Of a stretch of DNA of 59,889 bases, positions 8,215-15,542 are shown piece after piece (within the stretch, counting starts at the first letter, position 1; every line of letters starts with the position of its first letter). Under the pieces are notes generated by a model that did not search any database, was not told the DNA's origin, and worked only from the letters and a program-made list of their open reading frames with translations. Position numbers and translations under genes: made by a program. This DNA is from Staphylococcus sp. GSSP0090 (GTDB taxonomy: Bacteria; Bacillota; Bacilli; Staphylococcales; Staphylococcaceae), in assembly GCF_013391405.1 (NCBI RefSeq), contig NZ_JACBFD010000017.1, positions 293 through 60,181 on the forward strand, written 5' to 3'.

Positions 8215-8439
8215 CTACTTATTATGTTTTTTATAATTAACGTACGTGTTGTGTGCTACAAGTGTTAACATAGAGGTGAAAATGATTAAACTAAATATAG
8301 ATAGGCAAATTGCCCATATATTATCTTTGGTGATTATGGTGTGAATTGATGTAATGATGAAGTATAGAAATATAGGAAAAGTAGTTAAAAATATTGCAGT
8401 GATATTTTTAGTATTAGGTTGCGAATGATTGTTATTCAT
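8215..8439 (-). CDS. Family F membrane protein
   Basis: A 74-residue protein with two hydrophobic helices separated by IITKDNIWA and a basic tail YVNYKKHNK; GGAGTG ribosome site. The truncated paralog is at 899-1084. It lies between A and G genes, 16 bases from G, so co-transcription is likely. Function unknown. Confidence 0.65.
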   Translation of the reverse strand: MNNNHSQPNTKNITAIFLTTFPIFLYFIITSIHTIITKDNIWAICLSIFSLIIFTSMLTLVAHNTYVNYKKHNK

Positions 8440-8463
8440 AGGAACACTCCAATTTAAGCTATT

Positions 8464-8670
8464 TTATTTCTGTTTATAGTCATCTTTAGTAACACTGTTA
8501 TTTTTAATGTGCTTTTTGTTTGTAATTATTGATAATAATGTATTTATTACAAATAAAATTGCTAATATGACTAACGCCACAGTACCTCCTAAATGAGTGA
8601 AGTTTAATATGGATAAAATAATAAAGAGTATAAGGTTTATGATATGATGTATTCTCGTAGTTCTATCCAT
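8464..8670 (-). CDS. Family A small membrane protein
   Basis: A 68-residue protein, MDRTTRIHHIINLILFIIL..., two hydrophobic helices, ending NNSVTKDDYKQK; AGGAG before the ATG. The paralogs at 10636-10842 and 16376-16588 keep the IHHTINL start and the (G/S)VTxxD tail. Conservation of both ends across copies with divergent helices suggests a selected structure. Function unknown. Confidence 0.7.
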   Translation of the reverse strand: MDRTTRIHHIINLILFIILSILNFTHLGGTVALVILAILFVINTLLSIITNKKHIKNNSVTKDDYKQK

Positions 8671-8826
8671 TATAATTACTCCTAGCTATTTAATGTGTCT
8701 ATGAAGCACCATGATATGGAAATATTCTTGTTACCACTTTCTTTATCAATTACCTAATTCATTTATAAATATATATTCCTTGGTTGAATTAGGCATAAGT
8801 ATACAAATACATGTAAGGGAATGATG

Positions 8827-8955
8827 CTATTTGTTCTGATCATCATCATTCATATCCCCATATTTAAATAAGTTTATAATATATATAAAAATTTCTGGAA
8901 TTACACTTAATATGAAATCTATGATTTTAATTACTAAACTTATAATGTATTCCAT
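8827..8955 (-). CDS. Family M short hydrophobic/amphipathic peptide
   Basis: A 42-residue peptide behind AAAGGAG: MEYIISLVIKIIDFILSVI... ending in an acidic tail NDDDQNK. Hydrophobic residues with few charges spread along the first 30 positions suggest one membrane-active helix. Related peptides are at 11396-11518 (intact) and 10855-10972 (frameshifted). Size and composition recall staphylococcal phenol-soluble modulins, leaderless bacteriocins or type I toxins, but no known family is matched. Confidence 0.5.
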   Translation of the reverse strand: MEYIISLVIKIIDFILSVIPEIFIYIINLFKYGDMNDDDQNK

Positions 8956-9092
8956 AATGCTCCTTTGTGTAATGAGACTTATTCAAATTTTGAACATTAA
9001 ACATATCGAAGGTTGGTAATTATTGGGTTTTCAGAATATTGATTTATAACTCCATCTTGTCACGGTAATAAGATATAAAATTGTGTTGTTAT

Positions 9093-9308
9093 TTAACTAA
9101 AATAATTAATATAAATTGCAATGAAAATGAAGATTGCTGCACAAATAGCGTGCACGATAAAAATTGAATAGAATGTGCTTTTTCTCATTAACTTTAATTT
9201 GTTACCTTTAGCTTTTCTATTATTATCCCAACGAAATATTGATGCCCAAAAATAAGCGTAAAGAGGGATAGAGATAATACCGACTATAATAGCAACGGGT
9301 AAACTCAT
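9093..9308 (-). CDS. Family E membrane protein
   Basis: A 71-residue protein, MSLPVAIIVGIISIPLYAYF... ending AIYINYFS, two helices with a basic loop (RWDNNRKAKGNK); AAGGAG ribosome site. It is close to the protein at 10999-11214 and more distantly related to the one at 57727-57948 beyond guaA. First gene of the minus-strand cassette. Function unknown. Confidence 0.7.
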   Translation of the reverse strand: MSLPVAIIVGIISIPLYAYFWASIFRWDNNRKAKGNKLKLMRKSTFYSIFIVHAICAAIFIFIAIYINYFS

Positions 9309-9392
9309 AGATATACTCCTTTTTGTATAAGGCTAGCATAGCTATTTTAATTTGTTAATAGTTTACCTAAAAAGGTAGGTTGTAAATGAATA

Positions 9393-9617
9393 TCAATATA
9401 AAATCAATAAAAATATACCAGTAGCTATGAACAAATATGCTAGATACAGTTTTAGTTTTCCAAGTAATTGAGTGAAACCAGCCAAAATTAAAAAGATTCC
9501 TATCGATATTTGAGGATGTAAAACTAATTTGTATAATTTGAAAGTTATGCCAATATAAATGTATAAGCCTAACAAAATCGAAAGGAGTAAAAAAATTAAA
9601 AATAATTGCTTTGTCAT
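9393..9617 (-). CDS. Small hydrophobic membrane protein
   Basis: A 74-residue, nearly all-hydrophobic protein (MTKQLFLIFLLLSILL... to GIFLLILY), probably three helices; AGGTGG ribosome site 7 bases before the ATG. No paralog found in the window. Function unknown. Confidence 0.6.
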   Translation of the reverse strand: MTKQLFLIFLLLSILLGLYIYIGITFKLYKLVLHPQISIGIFLILAGFTQLLGKLKLYLAYLFIATGIFLLILY

Positions 9618-9856
9618 AGTTAACCACCTAATGAATTAGTATTTACAAGGTTATTAAAGATTTAAAACTCAAAAAACACATTAATCATCTTTACTATTAT
9701 CAAAAATCGAACTTTAGTTTTGTTAATGATATCTATAATAGTGTATGGGTGTATATGATACATAGGCTTATTAATAATGTATAGGGAAACTAAAATTTAT
9801 AACGATATCAAATAAAATAACCTAAATGAATAGTGATGATTAAAGGCTTTAGATCA

Positions 9857-10093
9857 TTAGTGGTTTTGTGGTTTTAATATATAAAGGTAATATACGAAAA
9901 ATATTATAATTGATGGCGGTATGCTGATAGCTAATGTTTTTATAAATTCGCTACTAAGTAAAGTAAGTGTTTTGAGAAAAGGAGCATTCATAACATCATT
10001 AATTCCAATTTCTGTTGGTCTAAAAAGTATCGTTAGAAAAGTGATGATTAAGAAAAATATCATTGAATATTTGAAACTTCTTTTTAGTCTCAT
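9857..10093 (-). CDS. Small two-helix membrane protein
   Basis: A 78-residue protein beginning MRLKRSFKYSMIFFLII, with a polar loop (RPTEIGINDVMN) between two helices and tail LKPQNH; AGAGGTG ribosome site. Function unknown. The stretch 9618-9856 upstream of its 3' end holds no gene that I can see. Confidence 0.6.
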   Translation of the reverse strand: MRLKRSFKYSMIFFLIITFLTILFRPTEIGINDVMNAPFLKTLTLLSSEFIKTLAISIPPSIIIFFVYYLYILKPQNH

Positions 10094-10320
10094 AAAGCAC
10101 CTCTGTTTTTTAGATTATAATAAATTAACGACATTCAATATAATTTTTGGCAGCAACGTTAAAAGAGACACTATTACCGTAATTTAGTGAATTAGGTGGT
10201 TATAAAAGTATTTTCTAATTTAATACTGATTCTGCGTATTGATTATTTTTTAAAATAGCAAGTGTAACTTTCCCAATTTTGAACGTCACCCTTTATCCCA
10301 CTTCAGCTATACTGCTCTTC

Positions 10321-10503
10321 TTACCTATCTTGTGGTCCATTGTCTATTTCATTTGCTAGATAGAGTAATTTATTTTTAACTTCTCTTAAAGTGTGCGTAT
10401 CTGAGAAAGTGAAATGAAACTTAGCTCCCTTATTCGTTTCGGCAAAAATGGTTACGACTTCATTAAATTCATCGTGCTCTAAATTGTAATTCAAGATTTG
10501 CAT
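10321..10503 (-). CDS. Family H small soluble protein
   Basis: A 60-residue protein, MQILNYNLEHDEFNEVV... to NEIDNGPQDR, with AAAGGGG before the ATG. It aligns with residues 1-60 of the protein at 32582-32806 (MQLINYKMHNDELIATV... YVDNGQ): shared MQ(I/L)xNY start, F-x-(F/Y)-T-F middle and DNGxQ end. Probably a beta-rich fold followed by a helix. Last gene of the third minus-strand cassette. Function unknown. Confidence 0.65.
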   Translation of the reverse strand: MQILNYNLEHDEFNEVVTIFAETNKGAKFHFTFSDTHTLREVKNKLLYLANEIDNGPQDR

Positions 10504-10521
10504 AAAAATATCCCCTTTGAT

Positions 10522-10611
10522 TTATTCAATTTTTTCTTCCTTAACCCTTAAAATTAAAAATAATGACTAAACAAATGATGGTTGATTAATATCAACTTTA
10601 TCAAATTTCAT
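10522..10611 (-). pseudogene. Family G remnant
   Basis: GGGGGAAGG precedes ATG 10611. The frame reads MKFDKVDINQPSFV and stops at TAG; the following bases no longer encode the hydrophobic helix seen in the intact copy at 8058-8198, which points to an internal deletion plus nonsense. The ribosome site and first five codons are kept, and the place between A (10636) and H (10503) matches the other cassettes. Confidence 0.5.
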
Positions 10612-10635
10612 AACCTTCCCCCAATTTAAGTTTTG

Positions 10636-10842
10636 TTATTTCTTATTATAGTCGTCTATCGTCACACCATCACGTTCGACTTGTTTCTTGTTTGCTCTGA
10701 TTAATAGCGCAGCATTTATTGTAATAATTGATGCTAATATTATAGAAACAGTCAAATTACTAATGTTGAAGTAATTCAATATTAGTAGAACAAACACGAA
10801 AACTAAATTAATTGTATGGTGAACAGCCATTGTTTTATTCAT
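10636..10842 (-). CDS. Family A small membrane protein
   Basis: A 68-residue protein starting at ATG 10842 (AGGAGAG at a good distance; the ATG two codons earlier is too close). MNKTMAVHHTINLVFVFVL..., two helices, tail VERDGVTIDDYNKK. It is the most complete example of the family tail. Function unknown. Confidence 0.7.
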   Translation of the reverse strand: MNKTMAVHHTINLVFVFVLLILNYFNISNLTVSIILASIITINAALLIRANKKQVERDGVTIDDYNKK

Positions 10843-10854
10843 TTGCATCTCTCC

Positions 10855-10972
10855 TTAAATATTAGCTTTTCTCTGCTTACTTTTGAAAAATTTACTCAAT
10901 AACTTTGACGCTTTTCTTTCTGAAACGCTGATAATGGCAACCATTACATCAATAATCCAATCAGTATATCCA
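10855..10972 (-). pseudogene. Family M peptide, frameshifted
   Basis: AAAGGAG precedes TTG 10972 (MDILIGLLM then TAA). The neighbouring frame carries DWIIDVMVAIISVSERKASK and a basic tail KFFKSKQRKANI ending at 10855. Joined by a single frameshift, the two parts give a ~38-residue peptide like those at 8827-8955 and 11396-11518. Its position between E (10999) and A (10842) is the same as in the 8-9 kb cassette. Alternatively the 29-residue peptide from the internal ATG is made. Confidence 0.45.
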
Positions 10973-10998
10973 AAGTAAATCTCCTTTGTTATTGCACT

Positions 10999-11214
10999 TT
11001 AGCTAAAATAACTGATATAAATTGCAGTAATAACCATAACAATAGCGCAGATTGCATGAACAAATAAAAGGAAATAGAATGCTTTTTTTGACATAGGATC
11101 AAAATTGTTACGCTTAACCCTTCTATTATTTTCCCATTTAAATATAAATGACCAAAAATATGCATAGATAGGTACAAAGATGATGCCTAAGACAATAGCG
11201 ACTGGCAAACTCAT
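10999..11214 (-). CDS. Family E membrane protein
   Basis: A 71-residue paralog of 9093-9308: MSLPVAIVLGIIFVPIYAYF..., loop KWENNRRVKRNNFDPMSKK, end AIYISYFS. Start at ATG 11214 behind AAGGAG; the frame upstream lacks a ribosome site. The MSK and YxSYFS elements also occur in the copy at 57727-57948. Function unknown. Confidence 0.7.
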   Translation of the reverse strand: MSLPVAIVLGIIFVPIYAYFWSFIFKWENNRRVKRNNFDPMSKKAFYFLLFVHAICAIVMVITAIYISYFS

Positions 11215-11395
11215 TTCAAATCTCCTTTTTTGTAAGCGTAGCATAAAACCTATATATTGTGAACGATATAAAAATGATTATTTTTGTCTTTATACCAATA
11301 TATGAAAGCGTAACATTGTATTTTAAAAACACTATGATATCAATATGATTATATGTTGTGAAATATGGTATGTATATAGTAAAGGAGCATGCTAT

Positions 11396-11518
11396 ATGGA
11401 TATTATTGGAAAAGTCATAACTTTTATTATGAGCACCATCTCTAATTTAATAGGAAGCAGATCCGCAATTGATGATATTAAAAAAGGTTTCAAAGAAAAT
11501 TTTAAAAAGAATCAATGA
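11396..11518 (+). CDS. Family M short amphipathic peptide
   Basis: A 40-residue peptide behind AAAGGAG: MDIIGKVITFIMSTISNLIG then a charged half SAIDDIKKGFKENFKKNQ. A hydrophobic N-terminal helix and a basic C-terminal helix are typical of membrane-active peptides. It has its own terminator (11529-11562) and stands divergent from the E-M-A-G-H cassette. No leader peptide or export gene is adjacent. Candidate modulin, leaderless bacteriocin or toxin, unproven. Confidence 0.55.
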   Translation: MDIIGKVITFIMSTISNLIGSRSAIDDIKKGFKENFKKNQ

Positions 11519-11528
11519 TTGAACTAGC

Positions 11529-11562
11529 GCCTATCAACTATAAATGCTGATAGGCTTTTCTT
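11529..11562 (+). terminator. Rho-independent terminator
   Basis: GCCTATCA / TGATAGGC stem followed by TTTTCTT, 11 bases after the short peptide gene. Confidence 0.75.
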
Positions 11563-11638
11563 ACACACAATACATATTTAATAACATTTATGTTAGTATG
11601 TAATTGAATTGTAAGCGTTATATTAAAGAGGGGATATA

Positions 11639-11911
11639 ATGAATCAAGAAAATGAACAGGAATGATATAAAAAGTTAGCATCTATTGCCAATGTTATCGG
11701 AATAGGTGGTTTGATATTAGCATTTATATCATTGATTCTAGCTATCGTATTTGATTCGAATTTCTTTGAGTATGCCATTAACATTGCGTGTGTATTCATT
11801 ATAGTTAGCTTGATGATAAGTACCATACCATACATTTTAGAGAAAAATATTAAGAAAGTTATGTATAGTGTGTTTATTATTATAGTACTAGCATACCTGT
11901 TTTTTAGATAA
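11639..11911 (+). pseudogene. Family B membrane protein with early TGA
   Basis: AGAGGGG precedes ATG 11639. The frame reads MNQENEQE, TGA at 11663-11665, then YKKLASIANVIGIGGLIL... through STIPYILEKNIKK to AYLFFR at 11911. Apart from the TGA it aligns end to end with the intact protein at 4938-5210. A single nonsense mutation at codon 9 is the simplest reading; restart at the TTG at 11711 would lose the N-terminus and has no good ribosome site. Confidence 0.75.
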
Positions 11912-12032
11912 TTTTTTAATTGAATAATGGAGTGCTTTTGTATAGGCATAGCTTTTTTAGCATTGTATTTAAAGAATAAAAATGCAAACAAGTAGATTCG
12001 GATAACTAAAATTTGCTATATGAGGTGGTACT

Positions 12033-12229
12033 ATACCTAAGAGTCAACAAATCATACTGGGCATATTATTAATATGTATTGTGGTCAATTTTTTATACCA
12101 ATTATTGGCGAGGGATTTAATATTGAAATATTAAAGTTTAGTTCGATATATGTGAAAATATTCGATGTAGTCATTTTGATTCTAAGCACTATATTTGTCT
12201 ATAGACAGATTAAGCGGAAGGGTTTTTAG
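12033..12229 (+). pseudogene. Family J membrane protein, start lost and frameshifted
   Basis: GAGGTGG is followed at the usual distance by ATA (12033) instead of a start codon. IPKSQQIILGILLICIVVNF follows, then a shift of one base in a TTTTTT run, then FIPIIGEGFNIEI... and the end FVYRQIKRKGF. The paralog at 14647-14847 (MPKSQQYLLGLTF... RQIKRKGFK) shows the frame expected. Two lesions make a functional product unlikely. Confidence 0.7.
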
Positions 12230-12282
12230 ATATAATTCTGCTGATATTTTAAAAAATAATAGATGATGAATGGAGTTTGAGT

Positions 12283-12546
12283 ATGTTTAATCCGGATACA
12301 ATCATGCTTATCCTAACAATAATGGCATTATTATATATATTGGTTTTCGGTTTAATACTTGATCAACCAGTTATTTATATGTTTATTGCACTTTTCATTC
12401 ATTCAATACTTTTATTTAGTATACGTTATTTTTGGAAAGGTCAATCTTTTGATAACGCTATTACACACTCGTTTGATTTACTTACCATTATTGTAGTCAT
12501 CATATTTGTCATATATAAAGTGAATAAAGATACAACGAATGAATAA
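12283..12546 (+). CDS. Three-helix membrane protein
   Basis: An 87-residue protein starting at ATG 12283 behind TGGAG: MFNPDTIMLILTIMALL..., with helices around residues 7-25, 30-48 and 63-80 and a polar tail NKDTTNE. No paralog seen. Function unknown. Confidence 0.6.
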   Translation: MFNPDTIMLILTIMALLYILVFGLILDQPVIYMFIALFIHSILLFSIRYFWKGQSFDNAITHSFDLLTIIVVIIFVIYKVNKDTTNE

Positions 12547-12602
12547 TTGACAGTATATGCGTTGTTTTTAAATATAGAAAATGATCGAAAGGATGTGTTG
12601 CA

Positions 12603-12875
12603 ATGAAATATAGAGTAATAAGTGGACTTAAAGATGGACTTTTTGTATTGATTGGCGCTATATTCATTGCGATTTTCCTTAATTAAACGGGAATCCAATT
12701 TGGTCAAAATAGACTTTGGGGTAGTTTGGGTAATTTAAATTTGATTAATAAATTTGAAGATAAAGCATTAAATGGGTTACTTGTTTTAGGCGTAATATTA
12801 AGCGTTATTGCGTTTATATTAGGATTCAGTTCTCCAAGCAAAAATAAAAAGACTAAAGCACTTAAAGAGGAATAA
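12603..12875 (+). pseudogene. Family C membrane protein with internal TAA
   Basis: From ATG 12603 (behind AAAGGATG) the frame reads MKYRVISGLKDGLFVLIG... FLN, TAA at 12684-12686, then TGIQFGQNRLWGSLGN... KALNGLLVLGVIL to KALKEE at 12875. The intact paralog at 15927-16184 has ILNLTGTDIGLNRYGEKLAN at this place, so the stop replaces a leucine (TTA to TAA would suffice). Everything else aligns. Confidence 0.8.
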
Positions 12876-12877
12876 TA

Positions 12878-13033
12878 TTGTTAAATAATGTTTATTTAAC
12901 AATTTTTGTAGTTGATATTATAAGTTATTATGCTGATAAATATGGCATTGAAGTCAGTATGATTGATCGTGATGCTAATGACGAAAATCACATTGGCATG
13001 ACTCATTTTAAAAAGATTCATGATACAGCGTAA
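12878..13033 (+). CDS. Family I protein, C-terminally short
   Basis: A 51-residue frame from TTG 12878: a hydrophobic helix, YYADKYGIEVSMIDRDANDE, then a short tail ending HFKKIHDTA. The first 40 residues align with the 100-residue protein at 5501-5803 (YYAIKYGIRDGLIDRDANKD); most of the charged domain is missing. GAGG lies 7 bases before the TTG, within the end of the preceding C frame. Probably a truncated paralog. Confidence 0.5.
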   Translation: MLNNVYLTIFVVDIISYYADKYGIEVSMIDRDANDENHIGMTHFKKIHDTA

Positions 13034-13073
13034 TGATGAAGCATGACATAATTTGATGTAGGAGGTGGATGGG

Positions 13074-13292
13074 ATGGATATAATTAAAATTATATTTTTA
13101 ATGTTGTTTGTAATTTCACTGATACTTTTTATTGCATATTCTATCTTTACTTTTTATTTTATTTTAAGTAAAAAGAAACACGAAATCTCTGATAATGAAT
13201 ATAATATGAGACTTAAAAAAATAGGTGTAAGAAATATTACACTACTTATTATATTGTTGTTAGTGACACTTATTTATACGATGCTTTCTTAA
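13074..13292 (+). CDS. Small two-helix membrane protein
   Basis: A 72-residue protein; ATG 13074 is best placed behind GGAGGTGG. MDIIKIIFLMLFVISLIL..., a polar loop SKKKHEISDNEYNMRLKK and a second helix to YTMLS. Function unknown. Confidence 0.6.
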   Translation: MDIIKIIFLMLFVISLILFIAYSIFTFYFILSKKKHEISDNEYNMRLKKIGVRNITLLIILLLVTLIYTMLS

Positions 13293-13333
13293 TAAAATAA
13301 CAAAGATTTTTTTAAATAATTATAGGATTTTTA

Positions 13334-13672
13334 TTATTTTTCAAGATATTTAATATCCTTTTCTGTAAAAAATATGATTAATAAAAAAAGAAGTAAGCAA
13401 ACTAAGCATTGTAAAATAATTGAAATTGTATTCTTTTGGAAAACTAAATCAATGGGAGACCAAAATATACCAATAACTGTAAAAATCATGCCTAATTTTT
13501 TACAATGTTTAATAAAAGATTTTTGAGCGTTATTCCAATTTTTGATATTCTTCATGGAATTTGGTGTTCTATATCCTAACAAGTTATTTATGTCTATATT
13601 TCCTTTTTTAAAAGAAGATTCAAAAATTTTAACAGTTATTAAATGACTGATGGATAAAATAAATAGTATGAT
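13334..13672 (-). CDS. SdpI-like membrane protein lacking a standard start codon
   Basis: The motif LLGYRTPNSMKNIKNWNNAQK is the signature of the SdpI/YhfL family, whose type member protects Bacillus from the SdpC toxin. Two hydrophobic helices follow (GMIFTVIGIFW and IILQCLVCLLLFLLIIFF). The frame is open upstream to just behind a strong AGGAGG (13681-13686), but where a start is expected there are only ATC (13670-13672) and ATA (13667-13669). Either a non-standard start is used, or the start mutated and only the part from TTG 13585 or so could be made. Candidate immunity protein. Confidence 0.55.
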   Translation of the reverse strand: MILFILSISHLITVKIFESSFKKGNIDINNLLGYRTPNSMKNIKNWNNAQKSFIKHCKKLGMIFTVIGIFWSPIDLVFQKNTISIILQCLVCLLLFLLIIFFTEKDIKYLEK

Positions 13673-13713
13673 TTGTTATTCCTCCTACTCTCATTTTATT
13701 ATAGTCAATACTA

Positions 13714-13899
13714 TTAAATATAAAATAGGTTGTTAAAATAATTAAATTTTAATAGTGAAGCTTTAAAAATATGCATATATACAATCTGAATTATTGATGA
13801 GTAATTAATATGGGATAGTGTTAGATTAATAAATACTGCAATAAAAATAATTTCAGTGAACTTATATTTAAATTCACTGAAATTCATAAAGTTTGCCAC
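13714..13899 (-). CDS. Small hydrophobic hypothetical protein
   Basis: A 61-residue frame, GTG start behind GAGGAA: MANFMNFSEFKYKFTEIIFIAVFINL..., one clear helix and a second weaker one. It lies upstream of the SdpI-like gene on the same strand. Codon content alone does not prove it is translated. Function unknown. Confidence 0.35.
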   Translation of the reverse strand: MANFMNFSEFKYKFTEIIFIAVFINLTLSHINYSSIIQIVYMHIFKASLLKFNYFNNLFYI

Positions 13900-14142
13900 A
13901 TGTTTCCTCGTATAGTTATTTTCACTGTGTAATTGTGATATCTGCTATTTTTTACATATAACAAAGTAATCTATTTTGTTTTTTTAATAAGCTAAGTTAA
14001 TAAGTAATCAAATATTTTGTATTATGACAGGAATTAAATAGGCTCATCCTAATATAGAATGGAACAATATATAATTTTTGAAAATATGATAGTATGTATA
14101 TAAAAGTGTGAAAGCTATTATTTATTAATAAGGGGTGTTAAT

Positions 14143-14394
14143 TTGTTAAATAAAAAGATCAAATATCCTAGAGCAAAGTTATTAGTCGATTTAATCGGTA
14201 TATGTGCGTTTATAGGTATTTTCTTTTTTGCAGCACTTCATATGTCTATTAAGGCTAATACTGACGAATGGCATATATCATTTAACTTAACTGGTGAATC
14301 GATCGCAGATATGGTTGCATTTGTGGTGTTAGTTGTAATCGTTATTTGTAGTGTAGTAGTATCAACAATTTTAAAAAAGATGCGTAAGGTTTAA
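14143..14394 (+). CDS. Two-helix membrane protein
   Basis: An 83-residue protein with TTG start behind AAGGGGTG. Basic N-terminus MLNKKIKYPRAK, first helix, an extracellular loop (NTDEWHISFNLTGESIAD), second helix and basic end LKKMRKV. GC content is higher than in the neighbours. Function unknown. Confidence 0.65.
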   Translation: MLNKKIKYPRAKLLVDLIGICAFIGIFFFAALHMSIKANTDEWHISFNLTGESIADMVAFVVLVVIVICSVVVSTILKKMRKV

Positions 14395-14438
14395 TGCGGT
14401 AGTTTTAATTTTTAAAATATCAGAAAGGGCGTAAGACT

Positions 14439-14603
14439 ATGAAGATTTTTGCGGTAATCATAGGTATATTAGTGATATGTTCTTGGTTGTTCGTCATGAA
14501 AGATTATAAAAATGGAACTCAAAATACGGACAGAGCTAAAAATATTATGCTGTTGGCGTGTTTGTTAACGTTGATTATGACCATCATGCAATTCTTTTAT
14601 TAA
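14439..14603 (+). CDS. Small two-helix membrane protein
   Basis: A 54-residue protein, MKIFAVIIGILVICSWLFVM, polar middle KDYKNGTQNTDRAKN, second helix to MQFFY; AAAGGG before the ATG. The layout (helix, KNxxxxxRxxx, helix) resembles the 62-residue protein at 19528-19716. Function unknown. Confidence 0.6.
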   Translation: MKIFAVIIGILVICSWLFVMKDYKNGTQNTDRAKNIMLLACLLTLIMTIMQFFY

Positions 14604-14646
14604 TTAAATGAAAAAATCGTTTCCAATTAAGAGATGAGGTGTCTTT

Positions 14647-14847
14647 TTGCCAAAATCACAACAATATTTATTGGGATTAACGTTCGCACTTTTTATATTT
14701 AATATAGTCATCCCGGTTGTGGGCACGATGTTTGGTATAGATGCTTTAGATTTTAGTTCACCATTAATCAAATGCACACAAGGTTTGTTTATCTTAGTTT
14801 TTGTAATTTTTACGTAAAGACAAATTAAACGTAAAGGTTTTAAATAA
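14647..14847 (+). pseudogene. Family J membrane protein with late TAA
   Basis: TTG 14647 behind GAGGTG opens MPKSQQYLLGLTFALFIFNI..., with two helices. TAA at 14815-14817 cuts the frame; the same frame continues RQIKRKGFK and TAA at 14847. The copy at 12033-12229 reads FVYRQIKRKGF here, so the stop replaces a Tyr codon. A 56-residue product without the basic C-terminal anchor could still be made. Confidence 0.65.
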
Positions 14848-14858
14848 TATTAAATTAA

Positions 14859-14892
14859 GCCACTATCTTGCAATCAGGTAGTGGTTTTTTCT
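14859..14892 (+). terminator. Rho-independent terminator
   Basis: CCACTA / TAGTGG stem with a long loop followed by TTTTTT, after the 14143-14847 group. Confidence 0.65.
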
Positions 14893-15000
14893 ATAGATGA
14901 CAACTTTGTCATATGATTTGGAATATATGTCATGTATATCAAACGAAACAACATGTAATGAAGTGTTATGATTTTAGTATATACAAAAGGAGGATAAGTC

Positions 15001-15384
15001 ATGAAAATCATATATACGATATTGTCGATCATTGTAGTCATCTTTTTGGCGTTACTAGGGTGGAAATTTTACGCTGAATCACATACAGACAGTCAAAGTG
15101 TCAGAGATTTAGCAGATTTTAACCCCTTAATTAGAGGAGAAAATTATTACGTTGAAACGAGTACACCTAAAAGTGCTGAAGATTTAGGAAAAGGTACTCT
15201 TTATAAATATCAAGCGAAAGCTTACAACGAAGATGGAAAAGAAAAGGATTTGGAATATACGGCTACTAAAAAACTGAAAAAAGAGCGTTATTTAAAAATA
15301 AAATATAAAGTAGGAGAAGTGAAAAGTTTCGAGGAAGTCAGCTTCTCTGATATACCCAAAAAAGCAAAAGCGCAATTAAAATAA
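15001..15384 (+). CDS. YxeA/DUF1093-family protein
   Basis: A 127-residue protein with one N-terminal membrane anchor or uncleaved signal (IIYTILSIIVVIFLALLGW) and an extracytoplasmic domain of about 95 residues. FNPLIRGENYYV, the TKKLKKERYLKIKYK region and the VGEVKSFEEVSFSDIP end are the pattern of the YxeA (DUF1093) family of OB-like fold. AAGGAGG before the ATG and a terminator after it show an independent unit. A homolog is at 16879-17292. Function unknown. Confidence 0.8.
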   Translation: MKIIYTILSIIVVIFLALLGWKFYAESHTDSQSVRDLADFNPLIRGENYYVETSTPKSAEDLGKGTLYKYQAKAYNEDGKEKDLEYTATKKLKKERYLKIKYKVGEVKSFEEVSFSDIPKKAKAQLK

Positions 15385-15400
15385 TATAGCGAACAATTAA

Positions 15401-15437
15401 AACAAGTCTATCGTGCTGCAACGATAGACTTGTTTTA
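15401..15437 (+). terminator. Rho-independent terminator
   Basis: AACAAGTCTATCGT / ACGATAGACTTGTT near-perfect 14-bp stem followed by TTAATT, after the YxeA-like gene. Confidence 0.8.
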
Positions 15438-15542
15438 ATTAGTATAAATTGATTGTGGTTAATGAAATTTATGATTCTGTCAGATCTCTTCGATTCATTT
15501 TTCTTCTGTTTATGTACTTAACATATTAGACTTTGAACAGGT

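Noticed and set aside
11639..14817. TGA/TAA read as sense codons (recoding or alternative genetic code)
   Set aside because: Both TGA and TAA occur at unrelated positions, and core genes in the window use them as normal stops; point inactivation is simpler.
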